The notes: generated by a model not told the origin, from the letters alone. A stretch of DNA of 64,000 nucleotides from Mercurialis annua (GCF_937616625.2 NC_065574.1:28770501-28834500); one strand, 5' to 3'; shown: positions 13,201 through 24,721, counted from the stretch's first letter. Made by a program: numbers and translations.

Positions 13201-13963
13201 TTTGGATTAAATAGCTAAAAAGGTGAAACGTTTGGGTTTGTTTTGCAACGTTTTGTAAACGTTTGGCTCAAATTGCTAAAAAGGTGAAATGTTTGGATTT
13301 GTTTTGTAATGTTTGTAAACGTTTGGCGCAAATTGCAAAGAAGGTGAAACATTTGGATTTGTTTCGTAACCTTTGTAAATGTTTGGTTTTGTTTTGTAAC
13401 GCTTGTAAACGTTGGCTTCAATCGCTAAAAAGGTAAAACGTTTGGATTTGTTTCATAACGTTTTAAAGGCTTGGATTTGTTTCGTAACGTTTGTAAGGGT
13501 TTGGCTTAAATTGCTAAATAGTTGAAAAATTTGGTTTTGTTTCGTAACGTTTGTAAACATTTGTCTTAAGTCGCTAAAAATCTAAAACGTTTGAATTTGT
13601 TTCGTAACGTTTGTAAATGTTTGGCTTAAATCGCTAAAAAGGTGAAATGTTTGGATTTGTTTCGTAACATTTGTAAACGTTTGGCTTAAGTCGCTAAAAT
13701 GGGTAAACGTTTGGATTTGTTTCGTAAGGTTTGTAAACGTTTGGCTTAATTCGCTAAAAAGGTGAAAGCTTGTATTTGTTTCGTAATGTTTGTTAACGTT
13801 TGGCTTAAATTGCTAAAATGGGGAAACGTTTGGATTTGATTCGTAGCAACTGTAAACGTTTGGCTTAAATTGCTAAAAAAGGTGAAACGTTTGGTTTTGT
13901 TTCGTAAATTTTATAATCGTTCGGCTTAAATCGCTAAAAATGTGAAATATTTGGATTTGTTTT
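10235..13963 (+). repeat. satellite block, plus orientation, up to the transposon junction
   Basis: Plus-orientation monomers, largely a second copy of 5651-8944, with the marker monomer at 12001. The array stops abruptly after GGATTTGTTTT at 13963, where a minus-strand LTR begins. Confidence 0.88.
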
Positions 13964-15215
13964 TGTCACGACCCAATCTCAGGGCCGAGACCGGCGCTAG
14001 GGAATGGGAGTGGTTGCTCCGAAACCCGTAGCGAGCCTAAAAACGTAAAATAATTTTTTGCGAAGCACAAACGTCATGCATGACATAAGCAAACACGTGT
14101 CATGCAGAAGCACACATGCCAGGCACACATATCCTCTGACAGTTACAATATAAATAACGCAGCAAGCGTAAACGTTTAAAACTATAAAACGTTAAAGTTA
14201 TATTTACAGAAAACTATACATTACAAGCTGACTTGCAAAAGACTTATCTACTGCAGCTCTAACAGTAAAGTACTGTTTCTTTACATACTCAAAAATACAG
14301 ACTTCTGGAAGCAGGATAGAAGTCTGTTGCTTCAAAGTGTCTTTAACCTGAAAGAAAGTCTGTGAGGGGTCAGTATATTGGGATATACTGAGTGAGTTCA
14401 TACATTTACTAATAAGTATTCAAATAAAACATAAAACCGTAATCAATCATATGCAGCCAAGTACAGGATCCGATTGAAACCTTAATCCTCAAATATACTA
14501 TTAATCGATCGATCAACCCAATCATAAATATCAATTGCGAGTCCAACTCGCTGGTGGCCCAGCCACTAGATACGGGGACTCCAGACTACACCGTAGCCGA
14601 GTGCTCTCTCGTATCAAAATCATAAACCCAATCGTAACTTTCATATTCATCATCAGCTCCCAGCTGAGTCATATCAAAACTGGTGATCACACAGTCCTAT
14701 TGTCGCCCAATAGGTAGCACGTTCCATCGGATCAATACTGGTTTCAAATCAAGCATATGCAATTCGTATAAAAGTTTCGCATATAAAACATGCAGTTCAA
14801 ATAATAAACAATATAAAATAATTGCTTAAATCAATACTTTAAAAGCAAATCATATAAACTCACAGAAAACGCTTATCCAAAAATACGTCGGGGCTTTAGA
14901 ACGTCAAGCTTCCCGAAGCACTGGTCCAGCTGCTTCTTGCCTCGCCGGATCTAAAGCAATTTTTAAAACATTTGACTTGAGTTAGAATCCTATTCTAAGA
15001 TTGACTCTAGACTCCAGACTAGACACACTGAACTCTATTAACCATCGTGCCTCTCACGTGATTATCCCGATAAACGGTATCAAACTCGTTTATGGATAAA
15101 ATATCACTTTTAACCTCATTAGGTTAACGTCTCACATTAATCAATTACTAATCCATTTCAAATCTCGATATGCACGTATATAATTTTCTCGAAAAACTAG
15201 GTCGATTGACGAAAA

Positions 15216-15477
15216 CACTGTGCGTACGCACGTCTGCCTGTGCGATTGCACAGGGGACTGTGCGTCTGCACGGTGTGACTGTGCGTTCGCACAGTCCTAG
15301 CAGACATTGCCTTCGCACAGTCCATGACTGTGCGTTCGCACAGTCCATGACTGTGCGTTCGCACAGTCACCAGACTGTGCGTTCGCACAGTTGACTGTGC
15401 GTTCGCACAGTCCATTGACTGTGCGTTCGCACAGTCCTGCTGTGCGTTCGCACAGTCCTGCTGTGCGACGCACAGCC
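15216..15477. repeat. Array of short GC-rich palindromes in the minus-strand LTR
   Basis: About eleven copies of a near-perfect inverted repeat, GACTGTGCG-TT-CGCACAGTC, are spaced about 20-25 bases apart. The best copies are between 15280 and 15460, with degenerate copies at the left edge. Each unit could form a 9-bp stem in DNA or RNA. Open frames crossing the array give repetitive peptides with no meaning. The array lies in the transcribed part of the LTR if the TATA stretch at about 15840 is used. Confidence 0.9.
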
Positions 15478-15832
15478 ACGAGGTTTTGTCCGGGAATCGA
15501 TTTCCGACGAGCTTCAACGCGCCAAAACGCTCAAAACGTATCCAAAACGCTATTTCTAACTTCAAAACACCCAACTACGATCTTATAATGAATTAAACGA
15601 TAAAATCGTTTCGTGGCCTAAAACTTTGAATCGATATAACTCAAAATATAATCAACGAAACGGTAAAACGTCAAGCTTACCGTAATTACCCGTCAAAATA
15701 CGATCGTTTGGAGTTATAGAACGTCGGAAACGGACGAGAAACGGAAACCGCGCGACGAACCGTACGTTATCGCCGTTTTTGGAACGAAGAAGGAGAAGAA
15801 GGATCTAGTGATTCCTTCATCTGAAGGAAATG

Positions 15833-15844
15833 ATATATATATAA
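15833..15844 (-). promoter_or_regulatory. Probable TATA box of the minus-strand LTR
   Basis: Read on the minus strand the sequence is GGTTATATATATATC. It lies downstream of AT-rich U3-like sequence and upstream of a pyrimidine-rich stretch, as in plant LTR promoters. Activity is inferred from position only. Confidence 0.45.
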
Positions 15845-15930
15845 CCTGGCTAATTTGCACTTCGGTCCTTGAAACTTTTCAAAAGTTTCAATTTAGTCCA
15901 TAACCTATTCGCGTCCAAATTTTAAACTTT

Positions 15931-16449
15931 TTATTGGCCCATTTATGATTAGCTCTTTGGCCATGAAATTGGTGTTAATGATTTGGACGTAAACTATTCC
16001 AAATATATTAACCAAATTTCCAACTTTCTTCATATTTCTAAAGCAGCAGTGCATCTATTACGTTTCTTTCCCTAACTCTATTTTATTTCACTCATTCTTA
16101 TAAAACCCTAGCCGACTCTCTTGCTGAAACGTTCTCAAACATACTTCAATCTCCATTCCTTTTCCATTCGTTTGAAATTCGATAAGTAAATCGTTTCATT
16201 CGTTATTTCGATACGATATCGTCACATCCGGTTATTAACTCGCAACTTCATTGTTTTAGCATCAATCTGAATTTTTCTTCGGCCATTCATCTTTATACAA
16301 CAACCTTGTTAATCCTTACGTGCTTCATCTCGAATTGGTACGTAAAAATCCTTCCGTTTGTTTGCCGTTCGGTTCATCGCTTGGTTCATGTTCTGTCGTC
16401 GTTTTTAAGCTTTATTGCTGTCGTTTTATTTTTGATTATATGAAGATTT
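15931..16449 (+). mobile_element. Gypsy 5' LTR, left piece
   Basis: From TTATTGGCCCAT onward this matches 33269-33786 of the 3' LTR with few differences. Sequence to the left does not match the 3' LTR, so the start of U3, including its TG end, has been lost. The right edge is the GATTT target site of the copia insertion (16445-16449). Confidence 0.93.
16099..16105 (+). promoter_or_regulatory. TATA box of the gypsy 5' LTR, followed by a telo-box-like motif
   Basis: TATAAAA is followed directly by AAACCCTAG (16103-16111), which resembles the plant telo-box seen in many promoters. The same pair occurs in the 3' LTR at 33436. Transcription from here would run into the nested copia element after about 340 bases. 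Confidence 0.6.
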
Positions 16450-17427
16450 TGTTAGTAGTATGTGCCCTAGGGCCATTTGATCATGTATATTTGTAGAACT
16501 AATCCCAATGGCAAAGATATATATGTTCTAATTGAACTAAGTGTCTCATCAACTAAGTGTTCATTTATTACGTATTGTCCTTATCACATTGTGATAGAAT
16601 CTATTATTAAGGTGTTAAGAATATGAGTTACAGATTTTATTATACATGTGATTTAAATAACAGTTCATGATCGATGGGGTCCTACGAATAAGGGCATCGT
16701 ATTATCCCGGAAAGATTGTCACCTCTGTTTATTCTCCTGATTAGTAAGGAGTTACTAATTATAGGAAGTAGTGAGTCTCATACTACTTGATGGAGATCAG
16801 GATAAACATGTGGACACTCAAGATGTTGAGTGGGTCGAACAAGTGACGCTAGATGACTTATACATGGTATTTCATCAAAGTCAATTTAATGTCATCTAGT
16901 TCATAATTGTACATATGTCCTTTGACTTGCGGTGACACTATCTTGTATATAGGTGATTAGAGTTTGATACTCCTTATCCCTAGATCTTTCATGAGCTAGG
17001 GTCGCGGGATGTGTTGGCTCTAGTTAGTTGTATATGGAGATAGGGGTTTAACCAAGAGAGGATTTATCACTCCGGATGAACGGAGAAAAGATTCTATGCT
17101 ATCTCAAATTGTTCTTGATGGATAATAAAACCTGCGCGGGTGTATATGACTTACTTAGAAAGTTGTTTCTAGTGGAAGTCATATTTATCAAGAATAAAAA
17201 CTGAGATGAGGTCATATGATTAAGACAAACAGTGTTTGACTTAACCGTGACACTAGTCGAGATCGGAATCTTAGATGAAGGGAATTTTGAGTGTACGGTA
17301 ATTATGAACATTGGTTCATAAAGAATGCATCGAAACATTCATATCTATTTGGGGGTCGTGATATGTTGCTAGACGTCACTCACGATCTACGAGAATTAAT
17401 AATTAATGGGATTTAATTATTTGATAT

Positions 17428-18029
17428 AAGAAGGGCGTTTCTTATGACTCTCGTTGCCATATAGATGTGAACCTAGTTAGTCACACACAATAGGGTGTGC
17501 AACCGATTGAGTTTACGAGAGATCGATTTCATATAGATACTAGCATATCTCGGAAATTAATCTAAGATGAAAAACAAGTATAAATTAGGGACTAATTTGT
17601 AAGAGTTATAAATTAGTAGGCACCTAATTGTATTTTATCCAAGTTAATGTGATGATATCATGTGATGATGTCACGATGATGTCATGTGATGATGTCACGA
17701 TGATGTCATGTGATGATGTCACGATGATAAGAAGGGCGTTTCTTATGACTCTCTTTGCCATATAGATGTGAACCTAGTTAGTCACACACAATAGGGTGTG
17801 CAACCGATTGAGTTTACGAGAGATCGATTTCATATAGATACTAGCATATCTCGGAAATTAATCTAAGATGAAAAACAAGTATAAATTAGGGACTAATTTG
17901 TAAGAGTTATAAATTAGTAGGCACCTAATTGTATTTTATCCAAGTTAATGTGATGATATCATGTGATGATGTCACGATGATGTCATGTGATGATGTCACG
18001 ATGATGTCATGTGATGATGTCACGATGAT
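17428..18029 (+). repeat. 301-bp tandem duplication inside the copia 5' LTR
   Basis: AAGAAGGGCGTTTCTTATG occurs at 17428 and again at 17729, with the following 300 bases copied. One small difference (CTCGTTGCC against CTCTTTGCC) separates the copies. The duplication ends inside the GATGTCA minisatellite, which suggests slippage or unequal exchange there. The 3' LTR has a single copy. Confidence 0.93.
17649..17728 (+). repeat. 24-bp GATGTCA minisatellite, first block
   Basis: The unit ATGATGTCATGTGATG followed by ATGTCACG repeats about three times. The block ends abruptly where the duplicated 301-bp segment restarts. Confidence 0.88.
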
Positions 18030-18110
18030 GTCATGTGATGATGTCACGATGATGTCATGTGATGATGTCACGATAATGTCATATGATGATGTCACGTGAT
18101 GATGTCATGT
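17950..18110 (+). repeat. 24-bp GATGTCA minisatellite, second block
   Basis: Same 24-bp unit as at 17649, six to seven copies, degenerating at the right edge. The corresponding 3' LTR block is at 24551-24710. The TGATGTCA cores resemble bZIP-type binding half-sites, but this is only a similarity. Confidence 0.88.
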
Positions 18111-18120
18111 ATGTCTCTGT

Positions 18121-18303
18121 GTGTGACACCTAGCATCCGACGTGTCAGAAGGTGGCAACACCTATGCTTGATGTGTGACACCTAGCATATGATGTGTCAG
18201 ATGGTGGCAACACCTATGCTTGGAGTGTGACACCTAGCATTTGAGGTGTCGAATGGTGGCAACACCTTTGCTTGGCGTGTGACACCTAGCATGTGAGGTG
18301 TTG
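18121..18303 (+). repeat. 52-bp repeat upstream of the copia TATA box
   Basis: GTGTGACACCTAGCAT recurs at 18121, 18173, 18225 and 18277, an exact 52-bp spacing; the fourth copy is partial. Within a unit, GGTGGCAACACC and the pair GACACCT / AGGTGTC can form short stems. Placed just before the TATA box, this may be an enhancer-like U3 array. Confidence 0.92.
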
Positions 18304-18326
18304 CATTCTTAAGCAAAGCTCTACCC

Positions 18327-18334
18327 TATAAATA
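18327..18334 (+). promoter_or_regulatory. TATA box of the copia 5' LTR
   Basis: TATAAATA in the context CTACCCTATAAATAGAGG is a near-ideal plant TATA box. Transcription is expected to start about 30 bases downstream, near the CACACC stretch at 18359. Confidence 0.75.
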
Positions 18335-18766
18335 GAGGTTCCCTTTGCTCATTCTAAACACACCACACTTAAAAGAGCATATTTGAAGGAGTTCAAGTAG
18401 TTATCAATCACAGAAAAGCTTGGAGAAAGTTTTTCATACATCCCAGCAAAGACGTAATCGAGGCGAGAGTTTGAGCTTTGGGTTGCTCAGCAAGAGAAAC
18501 TCTTGCAGATTACTTCAAGGCGAGGATTCAATCGGACGCATACTCGTGTGGACGAGCTTGAGGTCGCCGTACTATCGGGACTATAAGAATCGTTGGAGAA
18601 TCGACATAGGTATTCTTCTTACGGTTTCTAGATGCGTGCTTTAATTACTATATGATACGACGATCCATTTTTATTGATATGATCAATTTCTGGATCCGAA
18701 TTGTTGGAATTCCAATTTTGAATTGAAATATACGATTCGGACCCTCACGTCCCGCTGCACCAACAG

Positions 18767-18780
18767 TGGTATCGGAGCCA
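18767..18780 (+). other. Copia primer-binding site (initiator Met tRNA type)
   Basis: TGGTATCGGAGCCA lies one base after the 5' LTR. It matches the usual complement of the plant initiator methionine tRNA 3' end (TGGTATCAGAGC) except for one base, A to G. Confidence 0.88.
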
Positions 18781-20459
18781 CCGTATCAGCAAGTATTAAA
18801 GCTTTACGATTGAATGCATGTATTAATAATCATGGACTTAGGAATTATTAATTGGCATGTAATTTATAATTCCGAGGGCTTAGGTCTTGTTTGCAAAAAC
18901 GAACAAACGGTATTGTGACATTAATTACATTTGATTAAATTCTGTCTAGGAGATTGGTACTTAAGTGGTCCGCTCGTGACCCTCCAATCTATCCTGGGAA
19001 TTTTTCTAATGTGATTATTTAACACAATACGTGACTCGCTTGTGCATTATGTTGTCGTCAACAAAACATGCGGAACAAATAATAGTTTGCTCATTCTTTT
19101 GTGGCTAAAGAATGAGACCTAGGACGTCCATGATCATACATGTGTGATTGCATGATTCATTTTAGCTTTAATATGTATGAGATGCATGCTAAAATGTGTT
19201 GTGGGCTTAGTGAGACCGGAATAACTTAAAACCCTAAGAAATCTTCCTAAAAGTAAAAGGATTAAGTTTATATTGATTAATCATTAAATTGATTTATCAA
19301 TGGCTCTCCATTGGAGCAATAAACTAACACGCTTTGAGTTATCATCTTGTCGGCTATGGATACATAGGGGTGAGATGATATCGTCAAGAGATGTTGTCGA
19401 GTTTATTGTTAAGCATGCGATGTTGCGGGTGTAGTCGATATAATATACGGCGAGAAAGGCAATTAGGCGTACCTGAGTCGTATATTATTCAAATCGATAC
19501 ATCTTAGTTGATTCAATGGGTTAAACTTAACTAATGTGGAAACCCAAGAATAGCATTAAGTACTTGAGGGTGAAAGCATTAGGAGCCGGAAATGATTAAA
19601 CCTCATATGAGATATGATGAACAAGTAGTTGTTCACTTATATATCATTTTGATCCCAAGAATAGCATTAAGTACTTGAGGGAAAGATAAGTGAGTATAAG
19701 AATTCAATCACCCGCTTGAAGTCTTTTCCAACAAAGATTCACGTTTTCTATTTTGGAAGTGTAGGATTCGAAAAAGATAGTGGGAGGCCATTTTGATAGA
19801 GACCAAATCATTATGGTTAAATATACAAAATAACACGAATACTAATTAGAGATCTTTGCTATCTAAAGGATAATAAGATTAAATAGAATCCTTTTAAGTG
19901 ACATTCACGATAATAATCGGCTAGTGGTTTAAAACCATTTTTTGATTGATTAAGATATTTAGATGCCTCTAAGGCTTTTGCGAAAAAGAAATGCACATTG
20001 GTTAACAAAGAAAAGTGTTTTCGTTTGTTAAGATGTAGGACAGTATAAGTCATAGCCGGAAATATTTGGAATATTTCAAAGGCGGTTCGGTCAATAAAAG
20101 AAAGTGTTTCTTTTGTCAAACCGAAAGACATTGAAATGGAAATTGCATTAAGTATTGTGAATACTTAAAGGGCAATGACTGGAGGAACAACTCCATCAAG
20201 AACATGTGTCCATCTCATATTCCAATGTCAATTGCTCATTTAAAAGCTTGGGCATTGAATACCGATGCTAATTCTCACATTTGTTTATCTTTTACGGATT
20301 TAGTAAAAGTGAGAAAGAAAGGAAAAAGATGAAGTAATCTTAAATCTCAGGAATGACGCAAGCGTTATGACAAGAGCTATAGGATCAACTTCAATTTTCT
20401 TAAATAAACATAAGTTGTACTTAAACAAGTTTTTTTGTACTCACCCAATATATATAGAA
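18781..20459 (+). other. Degenerate 5' interior of the copia element; gag not recognisable
   Basis: By position this should hold gag and the protease, but I find no zinc knuckle, no protease triad and no long frame on the plus strand. A 28-bp direct repeat beginning CCCAAGAATAGCATTAAG lies at 19543 and 19654 (111 bases apart), and a looser relative is near 20141. The small minus-strand frame at 19859-20131 has no domain. The region may be decayed gag or unrelated filler carried by a non-autonomous element. Confidence 0.6.
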
Positions 20460-23260
20460 ATATCATATCCGAATTTGTGTGACAAATTTGGTAGTTGATT
20501 TTCTATTTGCAAAGGATGTTTGTAGTATTATGTTTGATAATACGGAGTTGGGTATGGATATGTACAAAATGTTCTTTATGACTTGAATAAAGATGTTTAA
20601 TGCAAAAGATGTTTTGGAAATTAATACCATAAGTTATCAAACTTCTAAACAACTTTGGCATTTATAATTAGGACATATTGCAAAAGATAGACATAACAAG
20701 TTAGATAGAATGGGAATCTTGAGCAATCAAGATTTTGCATCTCTTTCGATTTGTGAGTCGTATCTTAAAGGCAAAATGACCTGGTCATTCTTTGTGGGAC
20801 AAAGTGGTAGAGCCAAAGCCGTTTAAGAAATCATACATAGTGATGTATATGGTATGTTAAAAGAAACGGACCAAGGTAGATACTTATACTTCATTTTCTA
20901 CATCGATGATTTATCACGATATAGTTAAGTTTGTCTTATGAAGAACAAACATGAAGATTTTGAAATGTTCAAATGACTTCAAGAATGAAGTAGAAAACCA
21001 AATTGGAAAAGGTATTAATACTTTACGATGTGATCGAAAAGGGAAGAATACTTGAGTACAGAATTTGGTATGTTCCTAAAAGGAATGTGGTATTATTTTT
21101 CAACTTACTCTTTGGGAACACCATGGTTGAATGGTGCGTCTGTCAAGAAAGACGTATCGTACATTGTGGGAAATGATACGATCTATAATGAGCTATATAC
21201 TGACTTATCCATCTCGTTATAGGGTCAAGCACTTCTTACCGCAAATAAAATTCTAAATTAAATTCCAACTAAATTTGCACCATAGATACCTTATGAGATA
21301 TGGTATGGAATCAAGTCTTAAGGATGTTAAGATTTGAGGGTGTTCGGAACGTATCAGGAAACTGATATCCGATAAATTTGGAATCAAAATCAATCATGGA
21401 AAGGTTATGTTGGATATCCTAAAGACAGTTTAGGATATTGTTTCTATATTCGAACCGAACAAACAATCGTTGTTTAACGGTGGTAGTCTTTCTTAATAAA
21501 GCGTTTATTCAAGAGGGACACTAAGAAAGGAATATAGAATTAGATGAGGAGTCATCTAGTTACCAACAAAATAATGAATCAATGAAGATTGATCAAACCC
21601 ACTAAAAGCCGGAGTTAGTAAAAGATGTATCTACATTAACAACTCGAAGATTAAGTAGAGTATCTCGTCCACCGTAGAGAGATGGTTTTCCCACATGATA
21701 AACAAGAGTTGTTTAGTCATGGAGTAAAAGATCAAGTGTTGATCCCTCTACTTATGAGGAAACTATATGTGATATAGATTCTTCAAAATTGGTTTGAAGG
21801 AATAAAATCTGAAATGGATTCCATATAAAGAAACCAAATTTTAGGAGCTAGTCGATCCATCCAAAGGTATTATACCAATAAGGTTTAAATGGATCTTCAA
21901 GTGTAAAATTGGTACAAATGGAAAGGTGGAGACATTTAAAGCAAGGCTTATTGCAAAAGAGTTTTGCTAGAGGCACGAAGTTGTATTGTGAATACACTTT
22001 ATCGCCGGTAGCCATGCTTAAGTCCATCATGATTTTTCTTACCAAGGCTACACATTCAGATTTTGTGATTGGACATATGGATGTAAGAACCACATTCCTT
22101 AATGGTTAAATTAAGGAGTATATCTATATGGAACAAGCCGAGGATTTTGAATCCGAAGAAGGTTCCGAGGCGTGTAAGCTAAAATGATCCCTAGTGGATG
22201 GTAACAAAGCTTCGAGATTCGTCGTCTTGATAAAGCCGTAAGGAGTTACGAATTTATTAAAAACGATGATAAACCTAATGTTTACAAGAAGGTTAGTGGG
22301 AGCAAACTCACTTTTGTGATCTTGTATCTAGATAACATATTACTAATACATAATAATATCGGAATGTTAACTTTTGTAAAACTTTGGTTTATCTAATACG
22401 TACTCCATCAAAGACCACAGAGAGGTAGCCTAAATTCTCAGTATTAGACTCTATAGAGATAGATCTAAGAGAATAATTGGTTTCTCCTAAAGGCTCTTCT
22501 TAGAAAAGATATTGAAGTAGTTCAATATGGAAGTTCTAAGAGAGGATTGATACTAGTTAGGCATAAAATAAATCTTTCAAAGGGAGTGTCTTCCGAAACT
22601 TCTGAAGAAAGAAACAATCTAGCAAAGATACCATAAGCTTCGGCAATTGGTAGTGTGAGGTATGTGTTGCCACATACAAAGCTAGAAATTGTCTATGCGG
22701 TTAGTGGGACTAATCGGTTTTAATCCAATCTATGTTGAGAACATTGGATGGATGTTAAAGGTATCTTTAAGTACTTTTATAGAACTAAAGATATGGTATT
22801 AACAAATGGAGAACGAGATTTTTAAGTAGACCGTTTTACAGATTTTGATTAATAATCAGATATGGATAATAGAGAGTCTATCTCCAGATTCATATTTATC
22901 TATAATGAAGGAGTAGTGAGCTAGAAGTGTTCTAAGCAAGAATCAACTCCATATTCCATTATAGAAGCCGAGTATATTATGGCATGAGATGTTGTAATAG
23001 AAGGTGTTTGGATAAAATAGTTCTTAATAGAAATAAGTACGGTTTCTTCCATTAAGTCGACAGTTCCTCTTTTCTGCGACCACAATGGTGCTACTGCCAT
23101 AGCAAAGGAAACTGGGTCTCACAACTTATCCGAACATAAGGAAAGGCATTATCATATTATCTAAAGAAATTGTTGGAAAGAGAAAATTGTTTCTCTAAAA
23201 GATAGCATCAGCCTATAACACGGCTGACCCACTGACAAAGTCCATGACTTAGAGTCATTA
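20460..23260 (+). pseudogene. Copia pol remnant: integrase, reverse transcriptase, RNase H
   Basis: Reading across frames, recognisable pieces appear in the copia order. Integrase zinc-region remnants (LWHL, LGHI, then a GKM motif) lie at about 20650-20790, and integrase core remnants (IIHSDVYG, YIDDLSRY) at about 20830-20930. The start of reverse transcriptase (KWIFKCK, then KARLIAK) is at about 21890-21960, and TLSPVA with MDVRTTFLNG at about 22000-22110. The catalytic YVDD box is changed to YLDN at about 22325, losing the second aspartate. RNase H remnants are an EAEY motif at 22973, CDHNGA at 23075 and ADPLTK at 23223. Stops and frame changes fall every few dozen codons. The open frame 21909-22109 is the best preserved stretch. 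No function is expected. Confidence 0.9.
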
Positions 23261-23338
23261 AGGTTTACATGACATAGAGTCATTAAGATTTACATCTTGT
23301 AAAGATGGGGCTTAGATATAGTTGCCAATGGCACTAGT

Positions 23339-23351
23339 GCAAGTGGGAGAT
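23339..23351 (+). other. Copia polypurine tract
   Basis: CAAGTGGGAGAT lies immediately before the TG of the 3' LTR, the standard place for the plus-strand priming site. An almost identical AAGTGGGAGATTG is common in plant copia elements. Confidence 0.85.
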
Positions 23352-24550
23352 TGTTAGTAGTATGTGCCCTAGGGCCATTTGATCATGTATATTTGTAGAA
23401 CTAATCCCAATGGAAAAGATATATATGTTCTAATTGAACTAAGTGTCTCATCAACTAAGTGTTCATTTATTACGTATTGTCCTTATCACATTGTGATAGA
23501 ATCTATTCTTAAGGTGTTAAGAATATGAGTTACAGATTTTATTATACATGTGATTTAAATAACAGTTCATGATCGATGGGGTCCTACGAATAAGGGCATC
23601 GTATTATCCCGGAAAGATTGTCACCTCTGTTTATTCTCCTGATTAGTAAGGAGTTACTAATTATAGGAAGTAGTGAGTCTCATACTACTTGATGGAGATC
23701 AGGATAAACATGTGGACACTCAAGATGTTGAGTGGGTCGAACAAGTGACGCTAGATGACTTATACATGGTATTTCATCAAAGTCAATTTAATGTCATCTA
23801 GTTCATGATTGTACATATGTCCTTTGACTTGCGGTGACACTATCTTGTATATAGGTGATTAGAGTTTGATACTCCTTATCCCTAGATCTTTCATGAGCTA
23901 GGGTCGCGGGATGTGTTGGCTCTAGTTAGTTGTATATGGAGATAGGGGTTTAACCAAGAGAGGATTTATCACTCCGGATGAACGGAGAAAAGATTCTATG
24001 CTATCTCAAATTGTTCTTGATGGATAATAAAACCTGCGCGGGTGTATATGACTTACTTAGAAAGTTGTTTCTAGTGGAAGTCATATTTATCAAGAATAAA
24101 AACTGAGATGAGGTCATATGATTAAGACAAACAGTGTTTGACTTAACCGTGACACTAGTCGAGATCGGAATCTTAGATGAAGGGAATTTTGAGTGTACGG
24201 TAATTATGAACATTGGTTCATAAAGAACGCATCGAAACATTCATATCTATTTGGGGGTCGTGATATGTTGCTAGACGTCACTCACGATCTACGAGAATTA
24301 ATAATTAATGGGATTTAATTATTTAATATAAGAAGGGCGTTTCTTATGACTCTCGTTGCCATATAGATGTGAACCTAGTTAGTCACACACAATAGGGTGT
24401 GCAACCGATTGAGTTTACGAGAGATCGATTTCATATAGATACTAGCATATCTCGGAAATTAATCTAAGATGAAAAACAAGTATAAATTAGGGACTAATTT
24501 GTAAGAGTTATAAATTAGTAGGCACCTAATTGTATTTTATCCAAGTTAAT

Positions 24551-24710
24551 GTGATGATATCATGTGATGATGTCACGATGATGTCATGTGATGATGTCAC
24601 GATGATGTCATGTGATGATGTCACGATGATGTCATGTGATGATGTCACGATGATGTCATGTGATGATGTCACGATGATGTCATATGATGATGTCACGTGA
24701 TGATGTCATG
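24551..24710 (+). repeat. 24-bp GATGTCA minisatellite in the copia 3' LTR
   Basis: Same unit as in the 5' LTR. It is present in one block of six to seven copies, whereas the 5' LTR has two blocks. Confidence 0.88.
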
Positions 24711-24721
24711 TATGTCTCTGT

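Larger units (their letters stand above)
4461..13570. repeat. About 4.5-kb tandem duplication within the satellite
   Basis: The block starting TCGCTAATAAGGTGAAATG at about 4461 recurs at about 8945. The second copy runs to about 13570. Offsets grow from 4484 to 4596 because the second copy has an extra unit of about 100 bases near 9655-9770. The copies share orientation switches and marker monomers but differ by many point changes, so this duplication is older than the 6.5-kb one in the right arm. Confidence 0.82.
1..13963. repeat. 60-bp satellite array, left arm
   Basis: Tandem repeats with a period of 60 bases fill this arm, so successive 60-base stretches line up column by column. In the orientation I call plus, a monomer begins GGATTTGTTTCGTAACG, continues through GTAAACGTTTGGCTTAAATC and ends GCTAAAAAGGTGAAACGTTT. 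Each monomer has three short palindromes: AACGTT once and AAACGTTT twice. Monomers differ by scattered substitutions, mostly C/T and G/A at CG sites (AACGTTT against AATGTTT or AACATTT), as expected of methylated satellite DNA. There is no unique sequence between monomers and no host gene. A centromeric or other heterochromatic location is possible but not shown. Confidence 0.97.
13964..15930 (-). mobile_element. Truncated Ty3/gypsy-type LTR on the minus strand
   Basis: Seen: the left edge TGTCACGACCC is the reverse complement of an LTR end (GGGTCGTGACA). The first 75 or so bases, including CCGGCGCTAGGG and CCGAAACCCGTAGC, match the reverse complement of the end of the plus-strand gypsy LTR (35865-35939). 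Farther in, the two diverge, so this is a related but different family. A minus-strand TATA stretch lies near 15833-15844. No primer-binding site lies outside the left edge, so this was a 3' LTR or a solo LTR. Its other end, which should be the start of U3, is missing and replaced near 15925-15931 by part of the plus-strand element. Small open frames here (14204-14717, 15148-15588) have no recognisable domain. Confidence 0.75.
16450..18765 (+). mobile_element. Copia 5' LTR (2316 bp)
   Basis: This aligns with the 3' LTR end to end, apart from one extra 301-bp tandem duplication (17428-17728 repeated as 17729-18029), which exactly accounts for the length difference (2316 against 2015). Otherwise I see only scattered single-base differences, such as GGCAAAG against GGAAAAG near the start. 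The ends are TG and CA. Confidence 0.95.

Noticed and set aside
15216..15477. Palindromes as a series of bacterial-type terminators or an integron-like array
   Set aside because: There are no T-tracts and no genes between units, and they lie within an LTR of a plant retrotransposon.
15148..15588. Overlapping open frames on both strands (60-125 codons)
   Set aside because: They run across the palindrome array and give low-complexity peptides such as repeated CERTV or VRSHS; no domain is seen.
16103..16111. AAACCCTAG as an interstitial telomere repeat
   Set aside because: It is a single copy next to a TATA box; a promoter telo-box is the simpler reading.
18420..18644. 74-codon open frame in the copia LTR, repeated at 25021-25245
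   Set aside because: It lies downstream of the LTR TATA box and is repeated only because LTRs are paired; there is no recognisable domain. It is probably R/U5 sequence.
19859..20131. 90-codon minus-strand open frame inside the copia element
   Set aside because: It is antisense to the element, has no domain and is surrounded by stops in every frame.
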